From the NCBI GenBank assembly GCA_022385755.1, contig MU278357.1, positions 721,768 through 785,767 of the forward strand: a stretch of DNA of 64,000 bases. The letters are read 5' to 3'. The DNA is from Trametopsis cervina (lineage: Eukaryota; Basidiomycota; Agaricomycetes; Polyporales; Irpicaceae). The notes below the pieces were generated by a model. It had not been told where the DNA came from, did no database searches, and saw only the letters and a program-made list of their open reading frames with translations. A program made the position numbers and the translations under genes. How positions within the stretch are numbered: the first letter of the stretch is position 1; each line of letters opens with the position of its first letter. This document shows positions 48,861 through 60,043 of this stretch, in pieces.

Positions 48861-49152
48861 GATGGATGACGTTGATGGACTCGAGATTATAGTATTTATG
48901 ACGATACACGTATACCCATACATGCACGACTTGTGTACATACCTATAGCATTACTAGTCCTGGATATAGGAATGCACGTAATGACCGAAAATTATACCCT
49001 TGTGATTAGAGCGTTACGGTGGTTGACTGAGCCGGGGTATTATTCGCAGATATATTGCAAGAAGTCGATGCTGCAGATACTGTACATGCATACCAAACAA
49101 TGCTCCCAAGTAAGAAAAGAAACTCAAGGTATCCGAACACGGAACGGCCGCG

Positions 49153-50637
49153 TTAGAACTCTGTCGGAACATACGGTCTTGGCTGTGTCTATAAACACGT
49201 AAACAGATCAGTACAAGTAGAGTACGATACTAATCCGCATTAGTGCTTACCTGTGGCTGAGGAGGAGGCGGGGACGACGGCACAGATGCAAACGACGGAT
49301 GATGGCTCATCGTCGGCATCGATCCACCACCAGACGACCCAGACGTACTGGGATGCTGCGCCATGAACGGCACCTGCTCTGCATTAGCCGTATTCTGAGC
49401 CTGCTGGGCCCCAAGGCCCGCCGCCCTGCGCGCGCGACGCTTCATCCATGCCCATATCCCGCCTAGGAGCGTGAGGAAGCCCGAGACGGAGCCTACGACG
49501 GCACCGACGATAGTCTTCACTGAGGTCTTGCGTACCTTCGGTAGCGCGAAGCTCGAGTCGCTCCCTCCTCCGCCTCCGCCACCGCCACCGGAGGAGGGAT
49601 TGAACGTGGGGTACGAATATGTTGGGACGGAGAAGCTCGGGATTGAAAATGAGTATGGGTCTGTGGGGTATGAGTATGTCGGGAATGAATAGGTGGGGAA
49701 CGAGAAGGGGTCTGTAGGATAGGAATATGTCGGGAAGGAGAATGAGTAGGGGTCGGTAGGGTATGGGTAGGGGTAGGAGTAGGACGGGTAGGAGTAGGTA
49801 GGGAAGAGGGGAGGTGTTGTGTTTGGGACTGTGCGGGAGGGCGAGGAAGTTGACTCGAAGGTGATTGTGGGGCTTGCGGTGGGCGTGGGCTCGAATGTGG
49901 TTGCGCGGTGGATGTTGATGTGCAGTGCGTCGTTGGGATTTGGGAGTGGAAGGTTGGGCGGGGAGGATGTGATGTCCAGGAATGCCCATGAGGGGATGGA
50001 GAGTCCTTCAGGTATTGGATTTGGATAGCTGGTAGAGCATGTGTGAGCTGAAAAGCGAGCAGAGATACGAAACGTTACACTTACTGTCCGATCGAGACTT
50101 CGGAGCAATTTGAGCTCCAGGCCGACCATCTGCGCAAATCCTGAGCAAGCTCGATGACGTGAATACAAGGCTTGGTTTCACTTACGAAGGTAAAGCAGCC
50201 ACGAGTTTGCTTGCCCTGCACGCCTTTACGAGCGAGTAAATCACCGTATTGCAGGTACATGAAGATGCATATTCTGCTGGAACTCCACGGCTGTCTTGAA
50301 ATAGTAAAGCATCGTACAGAGTACCTGTGGTGGAACGGTCAGTTACACATGCAATTAAGCGATGCTACTCGATTCTTTTCTGATTGTGTACAACTTACAA
50401 GCATTATCCTCTGCGCACGACGAGCTCAATGCCGCCACCAGGCCACACACGTCTTCTTGGCCTGTATCATAAGGAGTCTAGAAGATCGGTACATAAGCTG
50501 ACGAGCAGTGGCTTGGCTCGAAGACTCACGCTTCCGACGTCCCGATTGCACCCATCCCGTCTTCGCACACCCACATACGCAGCTTCAGCGCCGAACGCGA
50601 CCCACAATCCCGCCAGCAGCGCGACTTGGGACCACAT
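49153..50637 (-). CDS. Single-pass membrane protein, Cys/Trp ectodomain family, member 1
   Basis: About six exons. A signal peptide (MWSQVALLAGLWVAFGAEAA) leads into GQEDVCGLVAALSSSC, CTCNTVIYSLVKACRAS, then WSAWSSNCSEVSIG, and IPSWAFLDIT. A Tyr/Pro/Ser-rich stalk with repeated TYSYPTDPYSF units follows, then nine glycines, a membrane helix (VGAVVGSVSGFLTLLGGIWA), basic stop-transfer KRRARRA and a cytoplasmic tail. The last exon (acceptor TTTATAG at about 49193) adds TQPRPYVPTEF and the stop TAA at 49155-49153. The order Cys pairs, W-x-x-W-x-x-N-C, P-x-W-A, stalk, helix, and terminal YVPTEF matches the two genes at 54766 and 57229. Topology suggests a plasma-membrane protein. Function unknown. 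Confidence 0.75.
49560..49830. repeat. Repeats coding the Tyr-Pro stalk and poly-Gly
   Basis: On the coding minus strand the units encode TYSYPTDPYSFS-type blocks several times (about 49610-49800), followed by a glycine run from a CCGCCACCGCCACC-like tract (about 49565-49592). Copy number probably varies between strains. Confidence 0.7.
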
Positions 50638-52075
50638 CCGGGTCTCGAGGATGTAGAGAACGAGCGAACGGAACGTACTTTAAGTTCATCCCAATCAATG
50701 CTCCTTATATTGTGCATTTTCCCGATATTGACAATTGACACCTCGAGGGCTGTCCGTCCGTCGGGATCTATCATAATCACGACGCCCTGATTTTTCCCTT
50801 GTTGGGATGAATTGCGGTGGGAGTCTAGCGCACATGGGCGATGCGATGGATTGCCTCTTTGGACGCGAGAGCTCCCGCAGATCCCTGGTTGGTTGCCCTC
50901 GATAGCACAGCTTGAATAGGGCGACGGAACCCATCTGCGTGATATCGCGTTGGGCCGCTGTATGTCCTCGAGAAGCGGTGGGGTGCGATGCTAGGTTTCG
51001 CCTATGTGAAGGGCGGTGTGGGCTTGTTGGAGCTATGAATGGGCACGTATCACGGTCTGTTCGTCGCCATGGGGCGATATACTTAGTGCTGTATATGTAG
51101 CACTCTGCCAGTGTGCTTCCACGTCTCCCACAGCGGTCCACTCTGCACTCTTAAGGCCACGCATGTGCATATGTACGCCAATTACGTGTAGTGGGAAGTT
51201 GAGCTTGATGCTTTTGCGAAGTGTAAAGGCACAGATGACGTTTGTTTCGTAGCAATAGAATGAAGACGAACGTTTACACATGAGCGTCAACCTCGGAGCT
51301 ATGCAGCGCTCCGTAGCGCCTGGGAGTGGTCTGGGGTCCCCATCTCCGCTTGATATTTTGATTCCCTGATCTAGCGAGTTGCTGCTGGCCACAATGTCAC
51401 TTGGATCGTCCTGACAGATTCTTGAAGCTGGGAGAGGCGAATCGAATATGCTATTTCCTTCCAGCCATAGAAGCGTCCTCTTGCGCAATTCTATCATTGA
51501 ATGTGACGTCTTCTGGCGGACATACCCGAACATCGCACGCAGTTCCAACACTCTTTACCTCAATAATGGCAACATTTACCGATGCTTGCTACTTATTTTG
51601 TAACGAAGAGACTGACTACAACTGACCATTGACCAGTGTTCACCAGCTTAGCCGCCACAAGGACGGATGCCCGGCCAATTTGTCCTCACCCGAACATGCC
51701 CACTTAAGTAAGTCCCTACAATCCCTTCTTCCCTTCTTCCCGAGCTTACCAACCCATACAGTTTCTATCACACCTGCCAAGTCCTTCTCCAGCGCCGTAG
51801 CCCAGTTGCGTATATATATTCAGCACCCCTTACTAAGCTCCCCCAGTGCGTTGATCTGTAAGTCTGGCGTCCGCGTACCCGCGAGCTCAGTCCTCCCGAG
51901 TCGAGTACGTTGGACGGTGTTGTGAGGGTATGACAAAGCGGGTCCGATGACCGAGAGGAGGGTCTGTAATCAGGGGATGAGGTAGTATATAGGGGAGGAG
52001 GTGTGTGTTGTGGAAACTTCATTAAATTCATTCTCACTTAGCTTTTATTCTATAGTACAACAAATCTCAGAGAAG
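50638..52075. other. 1.4-kb divergent intergenic region
   Basis: This lies between family member 1 (minus) and the reductase (plus). Both promoters should be here. A 172-codon minus-strand open frame (51033-51551) lacks motifs and was not accepted. Nothing else recognised. Confidence 0.4.
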
Positions 52076-53470
52076 ATGTCTACAGGAACCCTCGTTCTAG
52101 TCAGTACTCCCCGGAGTACTCTTCCTAGCACAGACTAACTGTCCCCAACCCGACCACAGCTCACCGGAATCTCAGGATTCATCGGCGCACACGTCGCAGA
52201 CGAGCTTCTCGCAAGCGGGTATCGCGTTCGTGGGTGCGCAACCCCCTCCTCCTCCTCCCTCTACCACTCTCATCTCTCAGTGCTCACTCTCGTTCACAGC
52301 GTGACCCGCACGAAAAAGGTCGCAGAGATCAGCGAGCGGTATGCAGACCGCGATAGGAAGGTCGAGATCGTCGCTGTTGATGATATTGCTGAGGGAGACT
52401 TTACGGATGCTCTCAAGGGTACGTTGCTGCGATGGACTTTGTATGATAGAGATTGGTCTGATGCGTTCTCTCGCTGTGCAGGTGTCGGCGCTGTTATTCA
52501 TGGGGCTTCGCCTATGCCTGGGAACTACACACCTGAAGAGACGATCCGGGTGAGCTCTATCGGGTGCCCTAATGCTCATGCACTTCACTGATGATACCGT
52601 GATTTCCGATGACAGGTCGCCGAGCAGAGCGCGACGAACGTCCTACGCCAAGCAGAGGCCGCAGGCATCACCAACTTCGTCTTCCTCGGCAGCATCGTCG
52701 CTACGTACCACCCGGGGTTCAAGACTCTCAACGAGAACGGTGCGTCTCAACATCCCATCGAGATTTCATTCCGTGTGCTCACACTAATATGTACGTACAG
52801 ATTGGAACAACACGACGAGGGAAGAAGCGACCTCTGGCAAGCTAGACGCATTCCAAGTGTACGCAGCCAGCAAAGCTCTCGCCGAAAAAGCCGTCTGGGA
52901 GTTCGGCGCGACGCATCCGCACGTCGAGATCGCCTCCGGTTTGTCTTCCCCTCCCCTCTCCTCCTTCTCCTCTGTCTTCCCACACACACTAACCCTCCCA
53001 ACCCAGTAAACCCAGGCTTCAACCTCGGCTCCCTCGGCAAAAACGTTAAACTCCCCCCCAAAGCCTACAGCGCCCTCTCCTCCAACGCGCTCGTCCTACA
53101 CCTCTTCGACAACAGCTCTCCCCTGCCCTGGTCCCACGAATTCGTCTCAGTGCACGTCGTAGCGCGCGCGCTCGTGCGTGCCCTAACTCTCCCTCCCACC
53201 GCACAGGTAGGACGCAAACGCTTCCCGCTCGTGTCGAGGGAGTGGGCGGGCGCGGGCGAGGTGGTGAGGTATCTTGAGGGTGTGAGACCGGAGTTGAAGG
53301 GGCTGTTTACGAGGGAGGCGAGGGAAGCAACGGGGGCGCCGGGGCAGTATGTGGATTTGGCGAGGGCGGAGGGGGTTCTTGGGGTGGTGCAGCCGTCGTG
53401 GCAGGAGGTTGTGCTTGAGGCTGTGGATACTGTTGTTGCCTTGAAGAGGGAGTGGGAGGGTGATGTTTAA
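52076..53470 (+). CDS. NADPH-dependent reductase, Gre2/DFR-like extended SDR
   Basis: About seven exons give roughly 340 residues. After MSTGTLVL the second exon starts LTGISGFIGAHVADELLASG, the TGxxGFIG dinucleotide-binding motif. Then come VAVDDIAEGDFTDALKG, AVIHGASPMPGNY, GITNFVFLGSIVATYHPG, VYAASKALAEKAVWEFG (YxxxK catalytic pair) and VNPGFNLGS. This is the extended short-chain dehydrogenase group that includes yeast Gre2 (methylglyoxal/aldehyde reductase) and plant dihydroflavonol reductase. It reduces aldehydes or ketones with NADPH; the natural substrate is unknown. The junction VRG|VTRTKK is set by donor GGGTGCGC and acceptor CACAG, which keeps the frame. It sits between two members of the membrane-protein family without an obvious link. 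Confidence 0.88.
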
Positions 53471-53646
53471 GTCGCGGTGTTGAGCTGGTCTGTTGAGCGC
53501 AAATGAGATTATGGTGTAATCGACTCCGTCGAATGCTATCGACTCAGATATGTTCACGTCTAACATACGCGCGCTACAGTAGTTCACGTCCTAGAAAATG
53601 CTCTCGTATGTGTTGCTATCTACCGTACAAATTCAACCACCCGCCA

Positions 53647-53907
53647 ATGTCCACCCCTACCCTCACGCCACCTCCCGGAACACCCACCTCATTCAAACAC
53701 TGCACATGCAACATCCGATGCAAACCCTACAAATGGGTGAGCCGTGCCACCTGGTACCTGCACCAGAAATTGGTGCAGGAACAACGACGGCTGGTTGCAG
53801 AGGGTGGGCCTGTGCCGTATTCTGGACGGGGGATTCAGAAGAGTGTTGAGCGGAGGAAAGCTGAGTTGCTTAATAAACAAAATGCGGTAATGGATGGACA
53901 GACGTAG
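53647..53907 (+). CDS. Small zinc-finger-like protein, 86 residues
   Basis: An uninterrupted frame reads MSTPTLTPPPGTPTSFKHCT, CNIRCKPYKWVSRATWYLH and QKLVQEQRRLVAEGG to a stop at 53907. The CxC-x3-C-x8-SRATWYLH pattern (three Cys and a His, with VSxxTWxxH) resembles the short N-terminal zinc-binding module of fungal Plavaka/KDZ-type transposases. Here it stands alone with a basic C-terminal helix (KSVERRKAELLNKQNAVMD). It may be a domesticated or leftover module, or a small DNA-binding protein. No splice sites are needed. It lies about 180 bases after the reductase. Confidence 0.55.
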   Translation: MSTPTLTPPPGTPTSFKHCTCNIRCKPYKWVSRATWYLHQKLVQEQRRLVAEGGPVPYSGRGIQKSVERRKAELLNKQNAVMDGQT

Positions 53908-54765
53908 TGGTCATCTGACGACATTGGTGTGTATTCGTGCATGCAAAGGTATACTGTATTGGCTCATACAGCTCTGTAGATGTAGACGCACCGGCAAACA
54001 AGGATAGCTAACGAATGAGGAAATCTCGGTCAGACCTGTAAGAAGTGAATTCGGCTTCGAAAGCAACAGCTGAACCCATGTCATGTTCCGCACACTGTAT
54101 CCTGTCCTTGATCCCCGGAAAACACTTCGATGACGTTACCGTCCCAGCCCATTTCCACATTTCCACATTTCCACTTGTCCAACAATGAATGCCGTACAGT
54201 CTTGTATCTTTCAATCAAACCGTCCGCCAAGTGACTCGTGCGCGCTTATCCATCTTCCCCATCTCCTGATCGACACCTTCCCGTTTTGCAAATGCACAAA
54301 CGGGTGCACGAACAATGCGCTCCTCTCCGTGTGCACCGGTATGCGAGCGAGGCAATGCACTCTCCACCCTCCACTCTCCACCCTCCCGTCTATCTCCAAC
54401 TAATATTTGATACATCGTGCACACATCTATGGCAGTGCACATACAGGCACATCGGGGCAGTGCCGCCTGCCGCCAAGCCCAATCGATCATCTGGCCCTCA
54501 TTTACATTATTCGCCGCGTCGTGTCGTGTATCGCGTCTAGAGTCTAAGGGACGCACAGCCGACACGCCTTATTCGCTGATGAGGCTAGTACGCGGATAGA
54601 CGCGCCCTGGCACGCATGCACTTATACACCGGGGGATCGAGGGATGCGAGGGTGTCGAGTCAAACGCGACGTCGTCTGATTTCTCCTCTCCGACGCGCGA
54701 GAGGTCTCCTTCGCTGCCTGTCACGACCCTCTGAAACGAAAACAGCAAAGACACCTTGAGCTGCG
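53908..54765. other. Intergenic, promoter of family member 2
   Basis: These 858 bases precede the ATG at 54766 and include a short tandem CCACATTTCCACATTTCCAC (54160-54176) and a CCCTCCACTCTCCACCCTCC tract (about 54365-54390). Otherwise nothing recognised. Confidence 0.4.
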
Positions 54766-56252
54766 ATGTCGGGAATACTAGCAGCAGCGGTTCTGGTGGG
54801 AGTGCTTGGAGCGCGTGAAGCGAGGGCGCAGGGGACGAACGCGACGTGTGGGTCGACGTTCAGCTGGGTACGTGTCTTTCTCTCCTATCTCTCTCCCTCT
54901 CTCTCTCCTCCCCTTCTTCCTGTTCTTCCTGTTCTTCCTATTTCTTTTCGCATCTGGGTGAGCTGACGGTATGGGACACAGATGACGAACTCGCGCGGCC
55001 AAAGCCCGTGCCTGCAAGCAGCCTACCTCAACGGCGCGTGTCTCCCCGATCCCCAAGGTTCGTCCTCCCATCCCATCCCATCCCTCTCCTCCTCCCCTCC
55101 TTCCCCTCCCTCTCTGCTTCACATTGAATGAGTATGAGTACTGACGTGATGGTGAACGCGTAGACGCATACGTATACTCGCTCCCGGAAGACTTCCACTA
55201 CCGCCCGCCGACGGCGCAGGTCGCGACGCCGTGCCAGTGCAGCACGGTGTTCTACGCTATGATCGGCGCGTGTGCGGCGTGTCAGGGACGGGAACATCTC
55301 CCGTGAGTCCTTCTCTCTCACCTTCCGCCTCATTCTACTTTCCTCTCTCTGCTTCACCGAGCTCGCTGAGCTCCTCGTCTCGCTTGACTCGCGCACGACA
55401 GCTCGCTAACACTCGCCTCACAGCTGGTCCGCCTGGGAAACAAACTGCACGACAGTCTACAACGACGTCTGGCCCGTCCCCGTCCCACCCGGTACCTCCA
55501 TCCCCGACTGGGCCTTCATCGACGTAGCAACCCCCGACACATTCAACGTAACAGCCGCGCAAGCGCTCGCCTTGTCCGACCCCGCAGAATCCTCGCCCGC
55601 CGCTGCCCCGCCCCCGCCTTCTACAAGCTCGTCCGTGCCGCCCAATAGCGCGAGCGCGTCTGCTGTCCCTCCTGCTGCGCCTACCACCTCCAGTACTGGC
55701 TCAAGCGGCAATGGGAGCGGGAACACGAGCGGAGGAGGGAAGAAGAGCAACGTAGGCCCGATCGTCGGCGGAGTAGTCGGCGGGATCGGCGGCGCCGCGC
55801 TCCTCGCGGGTCTCTTCGCATTCTTCTACACGCGCCATAAACGAAACACGAACCTCAACAACAGCACCACCACCGCTCCATACACGGACGCGTATGGCGG
55901 CGAGAAACCACCCCCCGGTGCGCCGACGGGTGGTGCGGGCGAGTATCACGGTGCGTACGAGACTACGCCGTACGCGCCGACGCAGGGTGAGTACCAGGCT
56001 GTTCCGTACTCGCCTACGTCGGGAGGAGGGGCGGGAGGAGGGGCAGTGCCGTTGTATAACCCGGACGACCCGAGTACGTTCCCTGGGGCTGCGCCGATGG
56101 GCTCGGGGAGCGGGTATGCGCCGTCGCATTATACGGGGGTGTCTCAGCAACACCAACCAGGGCTGGGGCAAGGACAAGGGCAGCATCAGCAGTTCCAGCA
56201 GGGGCAGGGAGGGTTCCAGCCGGGACGGTATACGGGTGTTGCGGAGGTGTAG
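54766..56252 (+). CDS. Single-pass membrane protein, Cys/Trp ectodomain family, member 2
   Basis: Four exons give about 390 residues. Signal peptide MSGILAAAVLVGVLGAREAR is followed by TCGSTFSWMTNSRGQSPCLQ, AAYLNGACLPDPQDAYVYSL, CQCSTVFYAMIGACAACQGR, WSAWETNCTTVY and IPDWAFIDVATPDTFN. A Ser/Pro/Gly stalk (SSTGSSGNGSGNTSGGGKKS) leads to NVGPIVGGVVGGIGGAALLA and a hydrophobic run ending FFYTRHKRN, the membrane helix and stop-transfer. The cytoplasmic tail is rich in Gly/Tyr/Pro (YETTPYAPTQGEYQAVPYSP), contains YNPDDPSTFPGAAPM and ends RYTGVAEV. Introns fall at the same places as in member 3, which supports a duplication. Function is unknown, but the layout is that of a cell-surface sensor or wall-anchoring protein. 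Confidence 0.85.
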
Positions 56253-57228
56253 GCGGTTTGGTTATTCGAAGACGTGTTGGATATTCGGAGGAGAGACGGT
56301 GACGCTTTGCTTTGTTGCTTGACGTTGTCGTTGTTGGTTGAAGGACAGTGACGGATTGTATTTACGTTCACGTTCAGATTTGTTCCCTGTTGCTTGTTGC
56401 TCTGCGGATAACGTTCTCCATCTATTCTATGATATTGCACAATTTCACAGCACCCCCTACGGTATGGTGCTCTATTTTCCATACTGCACTTGTATTCGAC
56501 GGAGCAACGTCGTTGTTGGTAACGACCGGGATATACGGACGCTTATGTACAGTCTGTCTCGTACGCTTTGACAGCTGAGCGATACGCGATAGACGCGACG
56601 AACGAACGACACCAACCGATCGTGGCCGATCACGATCACGCGCGCTCCGGACCGCAGATCACACCTGAGAAGTCCTCCTCGTCCTCTTTACAGTAATGTA
56701 ACGACCCGTACGCGTCCCCCGCAGCGCAGACGATACTCGCGGGGATTAGGATAACAATACGCGTACAAAATAACACACTGAACGATGGCAATCGTAGGCC
56801 AACGCACGCACACCCCGCACAAATATCGGCGGCAGTGCACCAACAGCAGTGCAGACAAGCACTAGACAAGCCCCTCCTCCCCGCTCGGTGCTAACCCCAA
56901 TATGGTGATATTCCCTCGTAAACAGTCCACCGACCTCGCCAACTAACCAACGTGCTGGCTGATTTCCGTACCGGTGCGTTGTTCTCAGGCTTCTGACAGG
57001 TCACTGCTATTGCTTTGATGAACAAACAACAGCACGCCAGGCACGCGCCGCATCGCCCTACCCGCCCTCTTTAATTGCGCCCGTGCCTAGTCACATTCCT
57101 CGCCCTCTCTGCGAGTGACCTGCTTGCTTGGGGCGGTGCGGCTCAAACGGTACATCTACCCTCACTCCATCCACTTCCTCGCTCGTCCGCTCTTATCGCG
57201 TTACTTCGACTTTGTATCGCGAACCACG
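56253..57228. other. Intergenic between family members 2 and 3
   Basis: Holds the 3' flank of member 2 and the promoter of member 3. An open frame on the minus strand at 56636-56869 with several Cys codons has no start context or splice partner. Nothing else recognised. Confidence 0.4.
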
Positions 57229-58855
57229 ATGTCGATGGCAATGTCGACGAAGATGCAGAGAGTCGCACTGCTCGCGAGCCTCCTCCTCGCCTACGCGCCC
57301 GAGCGCGCCCCGGCTCAGACGACGAGCGTGATATGCCAGGCGGGCACTAGCTGGGTCAGTCTTCCCCTTCCTTTTCTCTCCCATCCACGACGCGTACTGT
57401 ATGCTGACGTCTGTGATGTAGATGGACAACGCCGTAGGCCAGACCCCATGCCTCATCGCCGCCTTCCTCATCGGCCAATGTCTGCCCGTGCCCTCCAGTC
57501 AGTCTCCCATCCTTTTCTTTTCCTTCAACTGTCATTGTAACGTGTACTCACTATGTTTTGATGTGTAGCGGCTGTGGTGCTCCCGCTGAGCAACATACCC
57601 GGGTTCGTCGACTACTACGCGCCGCCACAGGCCTCTGCGCTCGCCCCCACCGACTGCGCGTGCAACACCGTGCTCTACTCGTTGCTCGCCGCGTGTGGCG
57701 CGTGTCAAAGCCAGGGATGGACTGCGTGCGTCCCTTCCTTCCCCTTCTTCCCCTTCTCTCCCACTAATGTACTCATGAATGCACAGATGGGCAAACTGGG
57801 AACAGAACTGCCCCCAAGTGTACGTCGCCGGCTTCCCCGCCAAGATCCCGCCCACAACACGCGTCCCCGAATGGGCCTACATCGACATCACAAAACAAGG
57901 CGGCAACTTCTCCCTCGTCCTCGCCCAACAAATCGCCGGCGAAGACCTCCCAGATTTCGGCGACTCCGGCAACTCCTCGTCCTCTGCCTCAGCTGGTACT
58001 CTCCCGACGCTTCCGACCTCGGTTGCGCTCCCGACGGTCGGCGGCAGCGCGACGACGCCGGTCGTATTTCCGACGCCTACGTCGGGCTCGAACCACTTGG
58101 ACGGAAACGGGAGCAAGAAGAGTAACGTTGGCCCTTTAGTGGGCGGGCTTGTAGGCGGGATCGGAGGGCTCGTGCTCATAGCACTGGCAGTTTGGTTCTT
58201 CTTCCACCGCAGGAAACGCACTGCTGCTGCCGCCTCTTCGGGTTATAACACTGGGAATGTGGGTGAGCCGCCTGCGTCGGCGGTCCCGCTCAATGGGAGC
58301 GGGGATCTGGAGAAGCCGGTCGGGACGCCTACGCCCGGTGGTGGAGGGTATCCTGGGTCGCCGACGGGCTTGGAGTATGTCGACCACGCGCAGCAGCTTG
58401 GGTATACGGATCATCAGTCGTTGCAGACTCCGCCGCCGATGAGGCCTTACGTGCGTCCCTCCCTACCTCCTCTTCGTCCTCCTTCTCACTAACCGCTCTC
58501 TTTGATTGAATTATGGACAATACAGAACCCAGACGACCCATCAACATTCCCCTCCGCCCTCTTCTCATCTCCCGCTCCTACATCCCCCGTCTCCTCCCCT
58601 TACTCTCCCACCACTTCTCCCCCACCAGCTGGCGCGTACACACCGACGTCGTATGCCACTAGCACCCCACCGCCGCCGGCTGGAGCGGGTGTGCGACCGA
58701 ATTTGCCCGAGTTGGACGGGGCGTATACGCCTACTGCGTATGCAAGCCCTTCGCCGCCGCCTGCTCAACAACAGCAGCAACATGCTGGTGCGGGAGCGGG
58801 AGTGAGACCGAACGTGCCGGAGTTGGAGGGGGCGTATGTCCCTACTGAGTTCTGA
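57229..58855 (+). CDS. Single-pass membrane protein, Cys/Trp ectodomain family, member 3
   Basis: Five exons give about 395 residues. Start MSMAMSTKMQRVALLASLLL with a signal peptide ends near APAQTTSVICQ. The ectodomain has GQTPCLIAAFLIGQCLPVPS, CACNTVLYSLLAACGACQSQ, WANWEQNCPQVYVAG and VPEWAYIDITKQGGNF. The helix is KSNVGPLVGGLVGGIGGLVL plus IALAVWFFFHRRKR. The cytoplasmic tail includes an intron (donor TAC|GTGCGT at 58452) that joins to NPDDPSTFPSALF, the same NPDDPSTFP block as in member 2. Two copies of a VRPNxPELxGAY repeat follow, and the end is AYVPTEF, shared with member 1. Tandem with member 2 in the same orientation, 976 bases apart. Confidence 0.85.
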
Positions 58856-59091
58856 GCATGTGCGGTCAGGAGAGGTTTGGGTTTTGTGAGGTGGATATTG
58901 GGTTTTGACCACTTTATGTGCTTTTTAGTTTGCTTCTTGGTTTGGTTTATGTAGTTCATGTCCTTGGCTCATTTCAATGGTATTTGTGCTACAGCAATAA
59001 TATACCTGCACACTGTGACTATCTGTGTGATGTACCAGCATCAAGTTATATTGTGCAAACTAGTTGTGTTAGAAACCCCAGACAGACATAA

Positions 59092-59110
59092 GGTAAGTAA
59101 GTAAGTAAGT
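59092..59110. repeat. GTAA tetranucleotide microsatellite
   Basis: About four and a half GTAA units (gtaagtaagtaagtaagt) abut the start of the left LTR at 59110. It may have been the insertion target or arisen by slippage. Confidence 0.85.
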
Positions 59111-59675
59111 GTCATGGTTATACGCGTAGCGCCGAATTTATTCGATTTTCTTTCTTTTATTTTGACGCGTCCTACATGTCCTCGTGATCATGTAACTCGT
59201 TGACACGGTCTCATGACCTGCACGATCACATGACTTGCACATGCATGCGCACTCGCACTCCTCGCTCAGCCTGGACTGATAGCAACATCACTGGCCCTGC
59301 AATTCCGCATGACTTTCAGATCCTTTTGGAACCTCGGACTCTTCCTTTCCCGACCCATTGGACTCCTGGTCCATTGGTCTATGACTCAGGCTCGGCATTA
59401 GTAATTATGCCCAGAGTGGCACCATTCCTATTGTCCCCCTTCGTCTATTGTCTTCTATTGTTCTCTTTCCCTTGTTCTCTTTCTATTGTCGTGTCACACT
59501 ATTGTTCTATTGTTCTGTCTGTCCTGCCCTAAAGTGGTCCGTGCGCAGACTCAGTAGTATATATACCTGGCCTTCATTGCTCCTAGCCCTCATATTGACC
59601 TTTTGGTCTTCACTGAGCTAGGTAAGCTGTTTATTATCTTTTCATGTATTGTACTGTTGAGCTTATGAGTCTAGA
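59110..59675 (+). mobile_element. Gypsy-type LTR fragment, left copy
   Basis: The unit starts TGTCATGGTTATACGCGTAG and runs through a TATATATACC box (about 59558-59567) to TTTTGGTCTTCACTGAGCTA and GTAAGCTGTTTATTATC. The same order of sequence occurs inverted at 60922-60235. The left copy is more diverged, largely by C-to-T and G-to-A changes at CpG positions (for example GATCACGTGACTCG in the right copy is GATCATGTAACTCG here). Its 3' end is lost: similarity fades after about 59675. Confidence 0.75.
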
Positions 59676-60043
59676 TGGGTCTGGTACGGGGTAAGACTCG
59701 GTATTCACAACACATCTGGAAAAACCGAAGGTGGTATATAGCGGTATCATTGATACGTACTCATCATACTGTTATACCTGACCCCCCTGTATATACTCTC
59801 TGTATTGCCCATACTCAGTATATCATTGTCTATACTACTTGTGTCGTGGTATGTAGTGATCTATACTGGTATAGCTGCAGTCATATTGAGGGGTTTCGTA
59901 CATATTGGTGTGCGGTGATCTATTACCATCAGTATTGATACATCACAAGAGATACAGCTCATATGTCACAGACAGATCACTCAGGGGGTATGGGGGGTGT
60001 CAATTTGTTCTCATACGTGCTAAGCTACAGCATACATCTCATG
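59676..60043. other. AT-rich spacer between the inverted LTRs
   Basis: About 370 bases with repeated TATACT, GTATAT and TGATAC words (about 59735-59945). No coding signal. It may be decayed internal sequence of the retroelements. Confidence 0.4.

Noticed and set aside
51033..51551. Minus-strand frame of 172 codons
   Set aside because: No recognisable domain, no splice sites in frame and irregular composition. Probably chance.
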